A stretch of 64,000 nucleotides of DNA from Pseudomonas lutea (GCF_000759445.1 NZ_JRMB01000005.1:3373-67372); one strand, 5' to 3'. Positions 34,386 to 44,010 are shown, counted from the stretch's first letter. Notes: a model not told the origin generated them from the letters alone. A program made the numbers and translations.

Positions 34386-35060
34386 ATGTTACTACCAGCA
34401 GCAATTCTCGCCCTTTCGCAACAATGCTCTCCCCAAGTAGCCCCGACGACAATGGCTACTCTGGTTCAGGCAGAGTCTAGCGGAAATCCCTATGCCATAG
34501 GAGTCGTGGGCGCGCAGCTGGTCAGTCAGCCGGCCACCAAGGAAGAAGCGCTTTCGGCTGCAAAGTCCCTGCTAGAGCAGGGCGCTAACATCAGCGTCGG
34601 CCTCGGGCAGGTCAATATGAAGAATTTTTCCGGCCTGGGTCTGACCCTTGACCAGGCTTTTGAGCCCTGTTCCAACCTGACGGCGAGCGGCAAGGTATTG
34701 AGCGACTGCTACGCGCGGGCGAGCGAACTGATGGGGGCCGGGCAGGAGGCGTTGAAAGCAGCGTTCTCCTGTTATTACTCAAACAACTTCAGTCGTGGTT
34801 ATGAAACGGAAGGAAAGGCCGGATCAAGCTATGTCATGAAAATCGCACTCAATAACGAGAAACTCGCAAGTGTTCCCGCTATTGGGTTTAAACCCCAAGA
34901 CGTTCGAGAGGTAGAACCCCAACCAAAAAACAGCGATGGAAAACCAGCAGCACCAGTTAAAGCGCTGGAAGACGGCAACAAAATTCCACAACAACCCAAC
35001 TCCACAGATGACTCAATGTCGTGGGATGTGCTGGGTGACTTCCACACTCAATCGAAATGA
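34386..35060 (+). CDS. virB1: VirB1-like lytic transglycosylase
   Basis: 224 residues. The SLT domain covers about residues 1-155: APTTMATLVQAESSGNPYAIGVV with the catalytic Glu (AESSGN), NISVGLGQVNMKNF and a C-terminal YYSNNFSRGY. It opens peptidoglycan for the secretion channel. The N-terminus is a hydrophobic signal-like stretch. The C-terminal 70 residues are a polar linker as in VirB1. First gene of the virB1-virD4 operon. Confidence 0.92.
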   Translation: MLLPAAILALSQQCSPQVAPTTMATLVQAESSGNPYAIGVVGAQLVSQPATKEEALSAAKSLLEQGANISVGLGQVNMKNFSGLGLTLDQAFEPCSNLTASGKVLSDCYARASELMGAGQEALKAAFSCYYSNNFSRGYETEGKAGSSYVMKIALNNEKLASVPAIGFKPQDVREVEPQPKNSDGKPAAPVKALEDGNKIPQQPNSTDDSMSWDVLGDFHTQSK

Positions 35061-35070
35061 GACACCACCA

Positions 35071-35388
35071 ATGAAACAAAACATTTTGACTTCAAGCCCG
35101 CTGAAAACCTGCACCCGGTTCGTCATGACGTTCTTGGGCCTGTTTTTCGTAAACTTCGCGTTTGCTGCCGGCGGCCTTGATGAGGCGACTACGCAAGCCA
35201 ACACCATCAAGACCTGGGCGTACGGCTTCCTTGGGGTCTGCGTATTCATCTACCTGATCTACCTGGTCGTCATGGCGCTGCTGGATCGCAAGCAATGGGC
35301 TGACGTGCTGGTAGGTGTGGGCTACGTGGCCATTGCCGGTGCCATCATCGTTGTCGGTGAGTGGGCCTGGTCGGTCTGGGGTAGCTGA
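35071..35388 (+). CDS. virB2: VirB2-like major pilin
   Basis: 105 residues. A long signal peptide ends near Ala-Phe-Ala (residues 30-33); the mature part has two hydrophobic helices (KTWAYGFLGVCVFIYLIYLVVMALL and ADVLVGVGYVAIAGAIIVVGEW) joined by a short basic loop (DRKQW). This is the standard VirB2 layout. The ATG at 35071 begins 10 bases after the virB1 stop. Confidence 0.9.
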   Translation: MKQNILTSSPLKTCTRFVMTFLGLFFVNFAFAAGGLDEATTQANTIKTWAYGFLGVCVFIYLIYLVVMALLDRKQWADVLVGVGYVAIAGAIIVVGEWAWSVWGS

Positions 35389-35389
35389 T

Positions 35390-35761
35390 ATGGCAGAGGC
35401 CAAGGAGGAACCGACGTTTGCAGCCTACAAAGGGCTCGGCTACGTCTCGATGTTCTACGGGGTTCCCCTTGGCCCGGTACTTGTCTTGTCAGCCATCGGC
35501 GTATTCGGTGGCTTCCTGTTCTGTCAGCTGCTGGGGGCCTGGGGCTTGATCTGCCCCGCCATCTGCGGCCTCGCACTGCTGGTACTCAAGGTGATGTGCG
35601 AAGCAGATAACAAGGCAATGGAGCGGGCCAAGTGGAGCTTCAAATCGTGGTGGATTCGCCTTCGTCTGACTTCGAAGATCATCACCGTTTCACCCAACAA
35701 AGTAGGGTCCAAGCATGAGCGTTTTCGCAGACAGCTTAAAAAAATTCATAGATCCGGCTGA
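35390..35761 (+). CDS. virB3: VirB3-like inner-membrane protein
   Basis: 123 residues. PTFAAYKGLGYVSMFYGVPLG is the VirB3 signature at the N-terminus, followed by two hydrophobic segments (about residues 28-50 and 52-68). VirB3 works with VirB4 at the inner membrane. It starts one base after the virB2 stop and overlaps virB4 by 47 bp, a longer overlap than usual. Confidence 0.88.
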   Translation: MAEAKEEPTFAAYKGLGYVSMFYGVPLGPVLVLSAIGVFGGFLFCQLLGAWGLICPAICGLALLVLKVMCEADNKAMERAKWSFKSWWIRLRLTSKIITVSPNKVGSKHERFRRQLKKIHRSG

Positions 35762-38102
35762 GCTAATGCCAGCCTACGGCCGTCATGTTGACAGCCGTGT
35801 CGTCACCATGGGCGAGGAACGGCTGCTCGGCGTGATCACTCTGCAGGGGTGCCCATTTGAAACCACGACCGATAGCGAGCTGATTCGTGGCTTCAACCAG
35901 TTCAACCGCATCCTGGCTGAGATTGCCAAGGTGAACGCACCCAACCTTGCCGAATGGCTTCACGTTCGCAAGGAGCGGGTCCGTCTCGATTTTGATTACA
36001 AATTCAAGAATACCTTCGTAGCGCAGTTTGCCGAAAAGTACCTGCAGCGCTTCCAGGGCGATGATTTTTTCAAGACCACGTACTCCATCAGCTTCGTGCT
36101 GAAATACGATTTCGACATCGAGCAGGGCATCGAGAGGATGAACATGCTGCTCGATTTTGCGCTCAAGTCGCTGCGCCATTACGACCCCGTAGCACTGGGC
36201 ATCGAGCAAAATTCCCATGGTGTCACGCACTCGCAAATTGGTGGATTCCTCAACCAGCTGCTGAACCGCTCCGATGAAATCGTGCCGCTGAGCGGTGACG
36301 CTATCAGCGATACCATCCAGACAGCTGGCCTGCATTTCGGGTTTGACCTTTGCGAGATTCGCCCAAGCACGGGCGGACAGATTTATGCGACCTACTACGA
36401 CCTGGACTTTCCCGACGAAAGCAAACGGGCGATGTGGAACTCGCTGCTCAAAGAACCCTTCGAGTTCTGCCTTACCCAGTCGTTTTTCAACTTCACGGCG
36501 AGCAAGTCGCTGGGCCTGAGCAACAAGAAGATCAACCAGGTCTCATCGGGCACGAATTTCCCTGAACACTACGTCCAGGACATTCAGGAAGCCCGCAGCT
36601 ACATCGCCTCGGGCGAAATAACCCTTGGCGAACACCACGGTGCGCTGGTGGTGTATGGCCGTACGGCACGTGAGGCGACCGACAATGGCAGCACAATGGC
36701 GACTAACCTGCTGGCTTCCAGCGGTGCTCGCTTCGTGCGTGCAACTAGCTCGGGGATCTTCACCTATTACTCGATGATGCCTGGCACAAAAGACAAGCCT
36801 CTGGCCGAGCCAAAGACTACTCGTAACGTTGCGTGTGGCTTTTCGCTGTACAACTACCCGACCGGGAAACAGCGCGGCAATCCAATTGGCGACGGCTCAG
36901 CCGTCATGCCGCTGCCGACCGTTTCCGGTTCCGTATTCTGGTTCAACACGCATGTCAGCAATCCAACGCAGGACGTGCGGGGTCAGAAATATCCGGGGCA
37001 CATGCTTTGCCTAGGCGCGACCGGTGCGGGTAAGACGACCTTTGAAGGGACCCTTGTCGGGTTTCTGGATCGCTTCAACCCCAAGATTTTTGCCATCGAC
37101 TTCAACCGCTCGATGCAGATGTTCCTTGAGACCTACGGCACGACCTATTTTGACATTCAGGAAGGTGTCTACACCGGCCTGAACCCGTTCCAGTTAACGG
37201 ACTCGCCGTCACTGCGTTCATACCTGTACGGGCTTGTCGGTGCCTGTGGCCGTGACAACAGTGGCCATCTGACCGCCAGTGACGAAGCCAAGATCAAGAA
37301 TGCCGTTGACACGATCATGGGCATGGAACAGCTGGACCGCCGTTTCAGCTATCTGTCGTCACTGATCCCGCCAGAAGGGGGGGACGGCCTGGGCGATCGC
37401 CTGGCCAAATGGCAGCAGTCTTGCAATGGCTCGCTGGCCTGGGCACTGGACAGCCCGGTCAACCAGTTCGACCCGGCAAACATGCGCCGGATCGGGTTCA
37501 ACACCACCGACATTCTCAAGCCCGGCCACCCGGCCACCGAGCCTGTGCTATCCGTGCTGTTCCACATGAAAGACATGATGCAGAAGGCCGGTGAACTGTT
37601 CCTGACGCTGGTTGAAGAGTTTTGGGTGCCTGCCAACTACCCGACAACCCAAGCACAGATCATGGGCACGCTCAAAGCAGGCCGGATCAAGGGCGAATTC
37701 ATGTTTCTGGTGTCGCAGTCGCCCGAGGACGCCATCAACTGCGCGATCTTCGCACCGATCATTCAGCAGACTCCGACCAAGGTGTTTTTGCCAAACCCGG
37801 ACGCCACCTTTGAGAGCTACGAGAAGTGCGGCCTGAACCGCAAAGAGTTCGACGAACTTCACAAACTCGACAAGGCGTCGCGCACATTCCTGATCAAACA
37901 GGAACATCAGTCCACGTTCGTACTGCTCGACCTGGAAGGCTTCGATGACTTCCTGCCGATTATCTCAGGTACGTGGGAAAGCATCGATCTGGCGCACAAG
38001 ATCAAGGCCGAAGTTGGCTCTGATCCAGCCGCTTGGGTGCCTATTTTTCAACAGCGTTATCGCGAAATGAAAAGTGCTGAAAAACAAGGAGAAATGAAAT
38101 GA
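35715..38102 (+). CDS. virB4: VirB4-like T4SS ATPase
   Basis: 795 residues. The N-terminal CagE/VirB4 domain is followed by Walker A GATGAGKTTF (about residues 433-442), FAIDFNRSMQMFL, and Walker B LTLVEEFWVPANYP with the VirB4-specific QSPEDAINCAIFAPIIQQTPTKVFLPN. It powers pilus biogenesis and secretion at the inner membrane. The start lies inside the virB3 end. Confidence 0.95.
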   Translation: MSVFADSLKKFIDPAELMPAYGRHVDSRVVTMGEERLLGVITLQGCPFETTTDSELIRGFNQFNRILAEIAKVNAPNLAEWLHVRKERVRLDFDYKFKNTFVAQFAEKYLQRFQGDDFFKTTYSISFVLKYDFDIEQGIERMNMLLDFALKSLRHYDPVALGIEQNSHGVTHSQIGGFLNQLLNRSDEIVPLSGDAISDTIQTAGLHFGFDLCEIRPSTGGQIYATYYDLDFPDESKRAMWNSLLKEPFEFCLTQSFFNFTASKSLGLSNKKINQVSSGTNFPEHYVQDIQEARSYIASGEITLGEHHGALVVYGRTAREATDNGSTMATNLLASSGARFVRATSSGIFTYYSMMPGTKDKPLAEPKTTRNVACGFSLYNYPTGKQRGNPIGDGSAVMPLPTVSGSVFWFNTHVSNPTQDVRGQKYPGHMLCLGATGAGKTTFEGTLVGFLDRFNPKIFAIDFNRSMQMFLETYGTTYFDIQEGVYTGLNPFQLTDSPSLRSYLYGLVGACGRDNSGHLTASDEAKIKNAVDTIMGMEQLDRRFSYLSSLIPPEGGDGLGDRLAKWQQSCNGSLAWALDSPVNQFDPANMRRIGFNTTDILKPGHPATEPVLSVLFHMKDMMQKAGELFLTLVEEFWVPANYPTTQAQIMGTLKAGRIKGEFMFLVSQSPEDAINCAIFAPIIQQTPTKVFLPNPDATFESYEKCGLNRKEFDELHKLDKASRTFLIKQEHQSTFVLLDLEGFDDFLPIISGTWESIDLAHKIKAEVGSDPAAWVPIFQQRYREMKSAEKQGEMK

Positions 38103-38782
38103 CTCGCTTGAATACTCGCTCACTCTCGTTTGCAATTTCCGTGGCCTTGGGCACGATCTCGGCAAACGCTTTGGCCTCCGGCATTCCTACCGTTGACGTA
38201 GCAAGCATTGCGCAGATGGCGCTGGATGCCAAAGCGCAGGCCGATCAAGCTGCAGCAGCGCTCTCTGAGGCTCAAAACGCTATCTCCCAGGCCAAGTCCC
38301 AGTTCAATGAACTGAAGGGGCTGACAACCGGAAATTCCGGCTACGGGAGCATGTACAACAGCTCCAAGATGACCAGCTACCTTCCGACCACCACCACTGC
38401 CGGCAGCTGGTCAACGATCTACAGCAACATGGACAGTTCAAAACTGGCCAGCTTGCGCAGCCAGTACGGTCTTACGTCTGATGACGCCCTGCAGCAGGAG
38501 GTCTACGACAAGAAGCTGACCAACATGGCCACTGCTGAAGCCCAATATGACGCGAATAACCTGCGTCTGCAGAATATTCAGAATCTGCAGGCAGCAGCTG
38601 ATCAGGCCACTACGCCTCAGCAAAAAGAAGACATTTCCAACCGGATCAAAACCGAGCAAGCAACTATTGCCAACGAGGCAAACCGGCAGGCAACGGCCAA
38701 AGATCTGATGGACAAGCAGGATGATCTGCTGGCTCAAAAGCAAAACGATGAATTCGACAAATTCATGAAGAGTGGGGAATAA
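38099..38782 (+). CDS. virB5: VirB5-like minor pilin
   Basis: 227 residues. A signal peptide ends at SANALA (residues 22-27); the mature protein is helical and Gln/Ala rich (ALDAKAQADQAAAALSEAQNAISQAKSQFNEL), as expected of the VirB5 pilus-tip adhesin. The ATG overlaps the virB4 stop (ATGA); AAGGAG precedes. Confidence 0.88.
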   Translation: MTRLNTRSLSFAISVALGTISANALASGIPTVDVASIAQMALDAKAQADQAAAALSEAQNAISQAKSQFNELKGLTTGNSGYGSMYNSSKMTSYLPTTTTAGSWSTIYSNMDSSKLASLRSQYGLTSDDALQQEVYDKKLTNMATAEAQYDANNLRLQNIQNLQAAADQATTPQQKEDISNRIKTEQATIANEANRQATAKDLMDKQDDLLAQKQNDEFDKFMKSGE

Positions 38783-38784
38783 CC

Positions 38785-39762
38785 ATGGCAGGGCAATTCA
38801 CTATAGGCTCCGATATATTCGCGTCGATTGACACCGGACTTTCCTCGGTGTTTTCGTCGGGTTTACCTGCGCTCGCCAGTTTGGTGGCGCCTGTAGTGGG
38901 TGCCTTTGTGTCCCTGTATGCTGTAATTATTGCACTCAACTGGATCTGGTCAGGCAACACGCAGGAACTACCCATTGGTGATTTGCTGAAGCGGATGTTC
39001 TACATGGCGCTGTTCACAGCGTTCGCGTTCAACATCTCGCTTTACAATACCGCCGTGGTGGCTCCAGTCCAAAGTATTGGTGCGGAAATCGCCCAAGCAT
39101 TCGCTCGGACCAATACTCAAGTGCCTAACATCATTGATCAGATGGGAAACCAGATCATCGACACCGTAACAATGATCTGGACAAAAACACCCAAAATGAC
39201 CTTGCTCAAATGGAACTTGGTGCCGATGATGCGTGCCCTCGGGACTATCCTAATTGTGGCAATTGGCGGTTCTATATTCATGGCTATCTCGTTCCTGTAT
39301 TTGCTGATTGCCAAGATTATGGTTGCCTTTGTATTGTTAGTTGGGCCAATTTTTATTTCATTCGCATTCTTCCCGTTAACTCGGGACTACTTCATGAAAT
39401 GGGCATCACAGCTGCTGAACTATATTTTTCTTTATGCCTTTTTCGGCATAGGCTTTACGCTCTTAACAAACCTCCTGCAGCAATATGTTTCGGGCAACGA
39501 CTTCAGTAAGATTCTAGTTACGGATGTAACACAGATTAAATTACTATTCTGCTACATCCTTTTCTCCGGCGTAATGATGGCTATTCCCTCTCTTGCCTCT
39601 CAACTGACTGGCGGTGTTGGCATAAGTGGCCTGGGCGCAGCGGGTCCGATGATGAGCATGATGACGCGGGGTGTCAGTCAACTCGCCAAAGGCTTGGGGA
39701 AAGGAGCAGGTGGCAGCGGTAATCGGATCGCGGGTGCTGGGTCCAATCGCAAGTTAGGATGA
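38785..39762 (+). CDS. virB6: VirB6-like polytopic channel protein
   Basis: 325 residues with about six hydrophobic segments (around 28-60, 72-95, 155-185, 187-205, 215-235 and 250-270). The Gly-rich C-terminal tail follows the VirB6/TrbL pattern. It forms part of the inner-membrane translocation pore. GGGGAAT precedes the ATG. The stop is followed within two bases by a palindromic operator. Confidence 0.88.
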   Translation: MAGQFTIGSDIFASIDTGLSSVFSSGLPALASLVAPVVGAFVSLYAVIIALNWIWSGNTQELPIGDLLKRMFYMALFTAFAFNISLYNTAVVAPVQSIGAEIAQAFARTNTQVPNIIDQMGNQIIDTVTMIWTKTPKMTLLKWNLVPMMRALGTILIVAIGGSIFMAISFLYLLIAKIMVAFVLLVGPIFISFAFFPLTRDYFMKWASQLLNYIFLYAFFGIGFTLLTNLLQQYVSGNDFSKILVTDVTQIKLLFCYILFSGVMMAIPSLASQLTGGVGISGLGAAGPMMSMMTRGVSQLAKGLGKGAGGSGNRIAGAGSNRKLG

Positions 39763-39763
39763 T

Positions 39764-39779
39764 TTTCGCGGGCGCGAAA
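39764..39779. promoter_or_regulatory. Palindromic site TTTCGCGGGCGCGAAA, site 1
   Basis: A perfect 16-bp copy just after the virB6 stop. Confidence 0.6.
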
Positions 39780-39809
39780 TTCCGTTTTCAGGTTTAACCA
39801 ATATAAAGA

Positions 39810-39825
39810 TTTCGCGGGCGCGAAA
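39810..39825. promoter_or_regulatory. Palindromic site TTTCGCGGGCGCGAAA, site 2
   Basis: A second perfect copy 46 bp after site 1, 15 bp before the virB7 ATG. The pair brackets a short AT-rich stretch (AATATAAAG) that could hold an internal promoter. Confidence 0.6.
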
Positions 39826-39839
39826 AAATGGAGTTACAC

Positions 39840-39986
39840 ATGTACAAGGTTTTGATCTTGGTGTTATCGGCTTTTCTCGTTTCGGCATGTTCTTCCAAAC
39901 CACCAATGCCCCCAGAACCAGAGGGGCCATTGATCAAGGTGAACATCAACCAGCCACATGAGACTTTCGGCGAGGTGAAGAAATGA
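39840..39986 (+). CDS. virB7: VirB7-like small lipoprotein
   Basis: 48 residues: a basic-hydrophobic signal MYKVLILVLSAFLVSAC with the lipobox LVSAC (Cys17), then a Pro-rich mature part (KPPMPPEPEGP) and a short end. VirB7 lipoproteins anchor VirB9 in the outer membrane. The stop overlaps the virB8 start (ATGA). Confidence 0.85.
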   Translation: MYKVLILVLSAFLVSACSSKPPMPPEPEGPLIKVNINQPHETFGEVKK

Positions 39987-40771
39987 GAAAAAACACGGAT
40001 GTCAGCCCGGAATTGCAAAAGCATTTCGAGGAGACCAAGAGCCTGGAACAGCGCCGCGACAGCGGAGACGCTGCGGAAAAAGGTGCCTTGGGAAAAGAAG
40101 CCAAGCGCCTGATCGAGGAAGCGAAGAAATTCGAGCGCTCACGCGAAGCGTCGAACAAGAAGATGACCAAAGCTGCAGTGATTGTGGCGGGTATCTCCGT
40201 TGTATTGAACCTGCTTCTGGGCATTGCCATTGTTGTCATGATGCCCTTGAAAACAGTCGAACCCTATGTTCTCCGAATTCACGACGGAGGTTCGGTCACT
40301 GCCGAGGCGCCGCTGGGTGAGGCGAAGACGACGTTTGGCGAGGAAGCTGACAAGTTCTTTATCTCGCAATATGTAATTGCTCGTGAGTCGTATGACTGGA
40401 ACCTGGCTCAGCGCAATTACGACACGGTAAAGTCATATAGCATTCTGGGTGGTTCGGTTTTCAACGAGTACGACAACTTCGTCAAGTCGCCTAAATCGCC
40501 GCTCGCCATTCTGACCAATAAGGCCCGTGTAGAAGCGCCTATTACGTCCATTACCCTGGACCAGAAAACGTCGACGGCAACCGTTCGCTTCGCAAAAACC
40601 GTTATTGCGGCAGATGGCAAGCCAAGCTTGATGATTCCGCAAACCTACTGGATTGCCACACTCAGCTACAGCTACCCCAATCCGAAACTCAAGCCCGAGG
40701 AGCGTCGCCTGAACCCGCTCGGTATGAAGATTCCGGCCTATCAACTGGTGCAAGAGCAAATCGGGAACTGA
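39983..40771 (+). CDS. virB8: VirB8-like scaffold protein
   Basis: 262 residues: a cytoplasmic charged N-terminus of about 60 residues, one transmembrane helix (AAVIVAGISVVLNLLLGIAIVVMM), and a periplasmic NTF2-like domain with VEPYVLRIHDGG, ESYDWNLAQRNYDTV and YWIATLSYSYPN. A central scaffold between the inner-membrane parts and the core complex. Confidence 0.93.
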   Translation: MRKNTDVSPELQKHFEETKSLEQRRDSGDAAEKGALGKEAKRLIEEAKKFERSREASNKKMTKAAVIVAGISVVLNLLLGIAIVVMMPLKTVEPYVLRIHDGGSVTAEAPLGEAKTTFGEEADKFFISQYVIARESYDWNLAQRNYDTVKSYSILGGSVFNEYDNFVKSPKSPLAILTNKARVEAPITSITLDQKTSTATVRFAKTVIAADGKPSLMIPQTYWIATLSYSYPNPKLKPEERRLNPLGMKIPAYQLVQEQIGN

Positions 40772-40773
40772 CA

Positions 40774-41571
40774 ATGAAATACAATCTTGCACTTAACACG
40801 TTTGTAGTCGTCGCAACTCTGATGGGTTGCAACCTGGCCAGCGCTGCAACTGCACCCACACCATCGACTTTTGACCAGCGCATCCAGAATGTAATGTACA
40901 ACCCGGACGACGTGGTTGTTATCCGCACCCGACCTGGTAACACCACACTGGTCAAGCTGGAACCAGGTGAGGTTGTCGTGGGCATTCCGGGCGGTGGCTT
41001 GTCGATTGGCGACTCTGACGCATGGACTATCGGCATCCGGGAAAACAGCATCTTCCTCAAACCCAAAGCGCCGTTTCCAGACACGAACATCAACCTTGTG
41101 ACGAACAAGCGTACCTATGCTATCCAGCTGGTGGAAACGAATGATATCAAGCGTGCCTCCTGGCAGGTACGTTATCAATACCCCGCCGTTCCAGTTCCTA
41201 TCAAAGCACCTGTGGTGGATCGTGGCCCGTGTTCGGACGGCCCAATCAACCGCAACTACTTCAAGTATGGCGATCAGTCATTGTCTCCTACCGAGGTTTG
41301 GGACGATGGCCGATTCACCTGCATGCGGTTTCCGACCAGCAAAGCATTGCCCAATGTTTATCGCTACAACCCTAAATCAGAACTCAAGGAAGCCATTACC
41401 AACTTCCACATGAAAGACGATGTACTGGTTGTGCATGAGGTGACGGACGAATTCCGCCTTCGTATTGGTGACCAGGTTCTGGGGCTCAAAACAGACTCGC
41501 TGCGCGATGCTCCGTACAACTGGAAGAAAACGACTACCGGCGAGACAAGGGTGAACCGCAATGGCCAATAA
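40774..41571 (+). CDS. virB9: VirB9-like core complex protein
   Basis: 265 residues. A signal peptide ends near SAATA. The N-terminal half has YNPDDVVVIRTRPGNTTLVKLEPGE and NINLVTNKRTYAIQL; the C-terminal half has NRNYFKYGDQSLSPTEVWDDGRFTCMRFP, the region that pairs with VirB7 and VirB10. The end overlaps virB10 by 11 bp. Confidence 0.93.
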   Translation: MKYNLALNTFVVVATLMGCNLASAATAPTPSTFDQRIQNVMYNPDDVVVIRTRPGNTTLVKLEPGEVVVGIPGGGLSIGDSDAWTIGIRENSIFLKPKAPFPDTNINLVTNKRTYAIQLVETNDIKRASWQVRYQYPAVPVPIKAPVVDRGPCSDGPINRNYFKYGDQSLSPTEVWDDGRFTCMRFPTSKALPNVYRYNPKSELKEAITNFHMKDDVLVVHEVTDEFRLRIGDQVLGLKTDSLRDAPYNWKKTTTGETRVNRNGQ

Positions 41572-42958
41572 TCCATACCAAGACCTTGATGCAGAGGAAG
41601 GCCGTCCGATTGATCCGCCTGTAGCCCCTCAACCGCTGGCAGGTGATCGCGGAGAACCTACGACCAAATCCCCAAAGCGCAAGAGTAAAGGGGTGGTCAT
41701 CGCGGTCGTCGCGATCATTGTTGCTGCCCTGTTGTGCCTAGGCTTCGTAGGGTTGTTCGCTTATCGCTCGGTTCAGGCCAGCAAAGCTGCGAGGGCCGCG
41801 AACGTGGCAGAAGATCCGGCACTGGCGCAGAAAACCAGCGATGGCCCGGATCTGGGCCGCTATCAGGAAAAGCTTGCCGCGGATCTCGCTGCGCAGCAGA
41901 AAGCTGCCGAAGATCAACGCCTTGCCCTAGAAAAACAGGCAGAACTGGCTCGCCTGAACGCTGGCCGTCAAAGCGGCCAGCAGCCTGCTCCAGGGCAGCC
42001 AAGCCTTGGACGCTATGAGGGTGCGCAGCGTGGTCAAGCACCTCAGCAAGCCAATGGTGGGGGCACAGCCAAACGCGAACCGACGCCAGCTGAGGTCGCG
42101 GCCGCTCGCCGATTGAACGGCTCAGTCCTATGGGCAGATAACAATGCAGCCAGTGGCCGCGGTGGCTCGGGTTCCAATACCCGTGCTGCAGGCGGAAATG
42201 CGAGCGCAAGCTCACTCGATGGTCAAGAGGCCGACAGCTCGTACCTGTCCGGGTCCGACAGTGGCGGCTCTTTAACTGGTGCAAGCCTGGGCGGCGGCGC
42301 AGCGGGGGGGACTGGTGGCTCTGCAGGAGGCAAAGCTTCGATTGGCGGCATGCTGCAGACCGAACGGTATCCGAACGGCACCGTACAGCAGCGCGGAAGC
42401 GTGAAATACCTGCTGGCCCGTGGCACAACCATTCCTTGCACCATGCGCGAGCGCGTTGTCACCAACTATCCGGGTGGCGTCATGTGCATCATCAACCGCG
42501 ACGTCTACAGCGCCGATGGTTCGGTATTGCTGATGGGCAAGGGCAGCACCGTGAACGGCGAGCGCAAGGTGGCGATGTCTGCAGGTGTGGCCAAGGTGTT
42601 TGTTGCGTGGGGTGACGTTGAGACAACTGATCATGCACACGTTCAGTTTGACTCGCTCGCCGCTGACGCTCTGGGTGGTGCCGGTCTTGACGCATGGATT
42701 GACCGCCATCTGATGGAACGCTTCGGCGGTGCCATATTGCTGAGCTTTGCTGACGATGTATTCAAAGCACTGAGCAATTCGACAAGCAGCAGCGAAGTCT
42801 CGTTTGACAGCAGCACAGACAATGGCAGTGACATGGCCAGCATTGCTCTTGAGAACAGCATCAACATACCGAATACCGGCTATGTGAAACAGGCGGCGGA
42901 AACCAACATCCTGGTTGCCCGCGATGTGGACTTCACCAGAGTGTACGGAGTGCAGTAA
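41561..42958 (+). CDS. virB10: VirB10-like core complex protein
   Basis: 465 residues: one inner-membrane helix (VVIAVVAIIVAALLCLGFVGLFAY), a long Gln/Ala/Gly-rich periplasmic linker (about 75-260) and the conserved C-terminal barrel domain with LLARGTTIPCTMRERVVTNYPG, LLMGKGSTVNGE, DAWIDRHLMERFGGAI and the end NILVARDVDFTRVYGV. It spans both membranes and senses ATP use. The Gly/Ser-rich part (about residues 195-265) is longer than usual. Confidence 0.94.
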   Translation: MANNPYQDLDAEEGRPIDPPVAPQPLAGDRGEPTTKSPKRKSKGVVIAVVAIIVAALLCLGFVGLFAYRSVQASKAARAANVAEDPALAQKTSDGPDLGRYQEKLAADLAAQQKAAEDQRLALEKQAELARLNAGRQSGQQPAPGQPSLGRYEGAQRGQAPQQANGGGTAKREPTPAEVAAARRLNGSVLWADNNAASGRGGSGSNTRAAGGNASASSLDGQEADSSYLSGSDSGGSLTGASLGGGAAGGTGGSAGGKASIGGMLQTERYPNGTVQQRGSVKYLLARGTTIPCTMRERVVTNYPGGVMCIINRDVYSADGSVLLMGKGSTVNGERKVAMSAGVAKVFVAWGDVETTDHAHVQFDSLAADALGGAGLDAWIDRHLMERFGGAILLSFADDVFKALSNSTSSSEVSFDSSTDNGSDMASIALENSINIPNTGYVKQAAETNILVARDVDFTRVYGVQ

Positions 42959-44010
42959 TGACGACTGTCAGCCCTTTCATCCAGCCTGGCGCCATCGCGG
43001 CGCCGGTCTTTGACAACTCGAAACCGGTACGCTCGTTGCTCAAGCAGACGGGCATTCAGGACAAACTGGATATTCCGGGCGTTACCGAGGTGGCCATCAA
43101 TCGCCCTGGGGAAATCTGGTACGAAAAGAACAGCATGTGGCATGGTGAAAAAGCCCCGCATCTGGATCTGCAACTGTGTTCCCAGCTGGCAACAGCAATG
43201 GCGGTAGGGGTCGCCAACGACTCCGGCCAGTTGCAGAAGAACCCGATCTGTCCAGTTGCGCTGCCTGACGGCGAACGGGGGCAGATCGTCATGCCCCCGG
43301 CCACGGAAAAGGGCTGCATTTCATTCACCATTCGTAAACCATCCTCCGCTCGTTTCTCGCTGCAGGACTATCACGATACTGGCCGCCTCAGCGGCTATCG
43401 TGTGATCGAGAAGAAAGGCGACATTGAAGAATGGCAGAAAGAAATGATCATGTGCGTCAAGCGCGGCGACATGATGAAGTTCTTTCAGATGGCCGTACGT
43501 CACAAGCTGAATCTGCTGTTCGGCGGTGCGACCGGTTCGGGCAAGACGACTTTTTCCAAGGCCATCGTCGACCTGTATCCGCTCGCCAAGCGTTACATCA
43601 CCATCGAGGACATTCACGAACTGCAGATGCCCAATCATCCGAACCGGGTTCACCTGTTCTTCGGGCCTCACATGAGCGCTCGATACCTGGTGCAATCCTG
43701 CATGCGGATGAAGGCCGACCACATCTTCATGTCCGAGCTCAAAGGCGACGAAACCTGGTCGTATTTTTCGGTCCTCAATACCGGCCACAAGGGCAGTCTC
43801 ACGACTGCCCACTTCAACGACTGCAACAGCGCTGCTGCCCGCTTGACGGAAATGGTCAAGCAGTCAGACGTGGGTCTGACACTCGATTATCAGTTCATCT
43901 ACCGCACGGTGAAAACATCGATCGACTGCGTTTGCCACTGGGAAGGCTCCTACCTCAAGGAAGTGCTATTCGAGCCAGAAGAGCAACTTCGCCTGTTGAA
44001 CGGGGAATAG
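42958..44010 (+). CDS. virB11: VirB11-like hexameric ATPase
   Basis: 350 residues. An N-terminal domain (LDIPGVTEVAINRPGEIWYE) is followed by Walker A GGATGSGKTTF (about 187-197), the Asp box RYITIEDIHEL, Walker B HIFMSELKGDE, and a His box NTGHKGSLTTAHFND. A traffic ATPase that switches between pilus building and substrate export. It overlaps virB10 by one base (TAATG). Confidence 0.95.
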   Translation: MTTVSPFIQPGAIAAPVFDNSKPVRSLLKQTGIQDKLDIPGVTEVAINRPGEIWYEKNSMWHGEKAPHLDLQLCSQLATAMAVGVANDSGQLQKNPICPVALPDGERGQIVMPPATEKGCISFTIRKPSSARFSLQDYHDTGRLSGYRVIEKKGDIEEWQKEMIMCVKRGDMMKFFQMAVRHKLNLLFGGATGSGKTTFSKAIVDLYPLAKRYITIEDIHELQMPNHPNRVHLFFGPHMSARYLVQSCMRMKADHIFMSELKGDETWSYFSVLNTGHKGSLTTAHFNDCNSAAARLTEMVKQSDVGLTLDYQFIYRTVKTSIDCVCHWEGSYLKEVLFEPEEQLRLLNGE

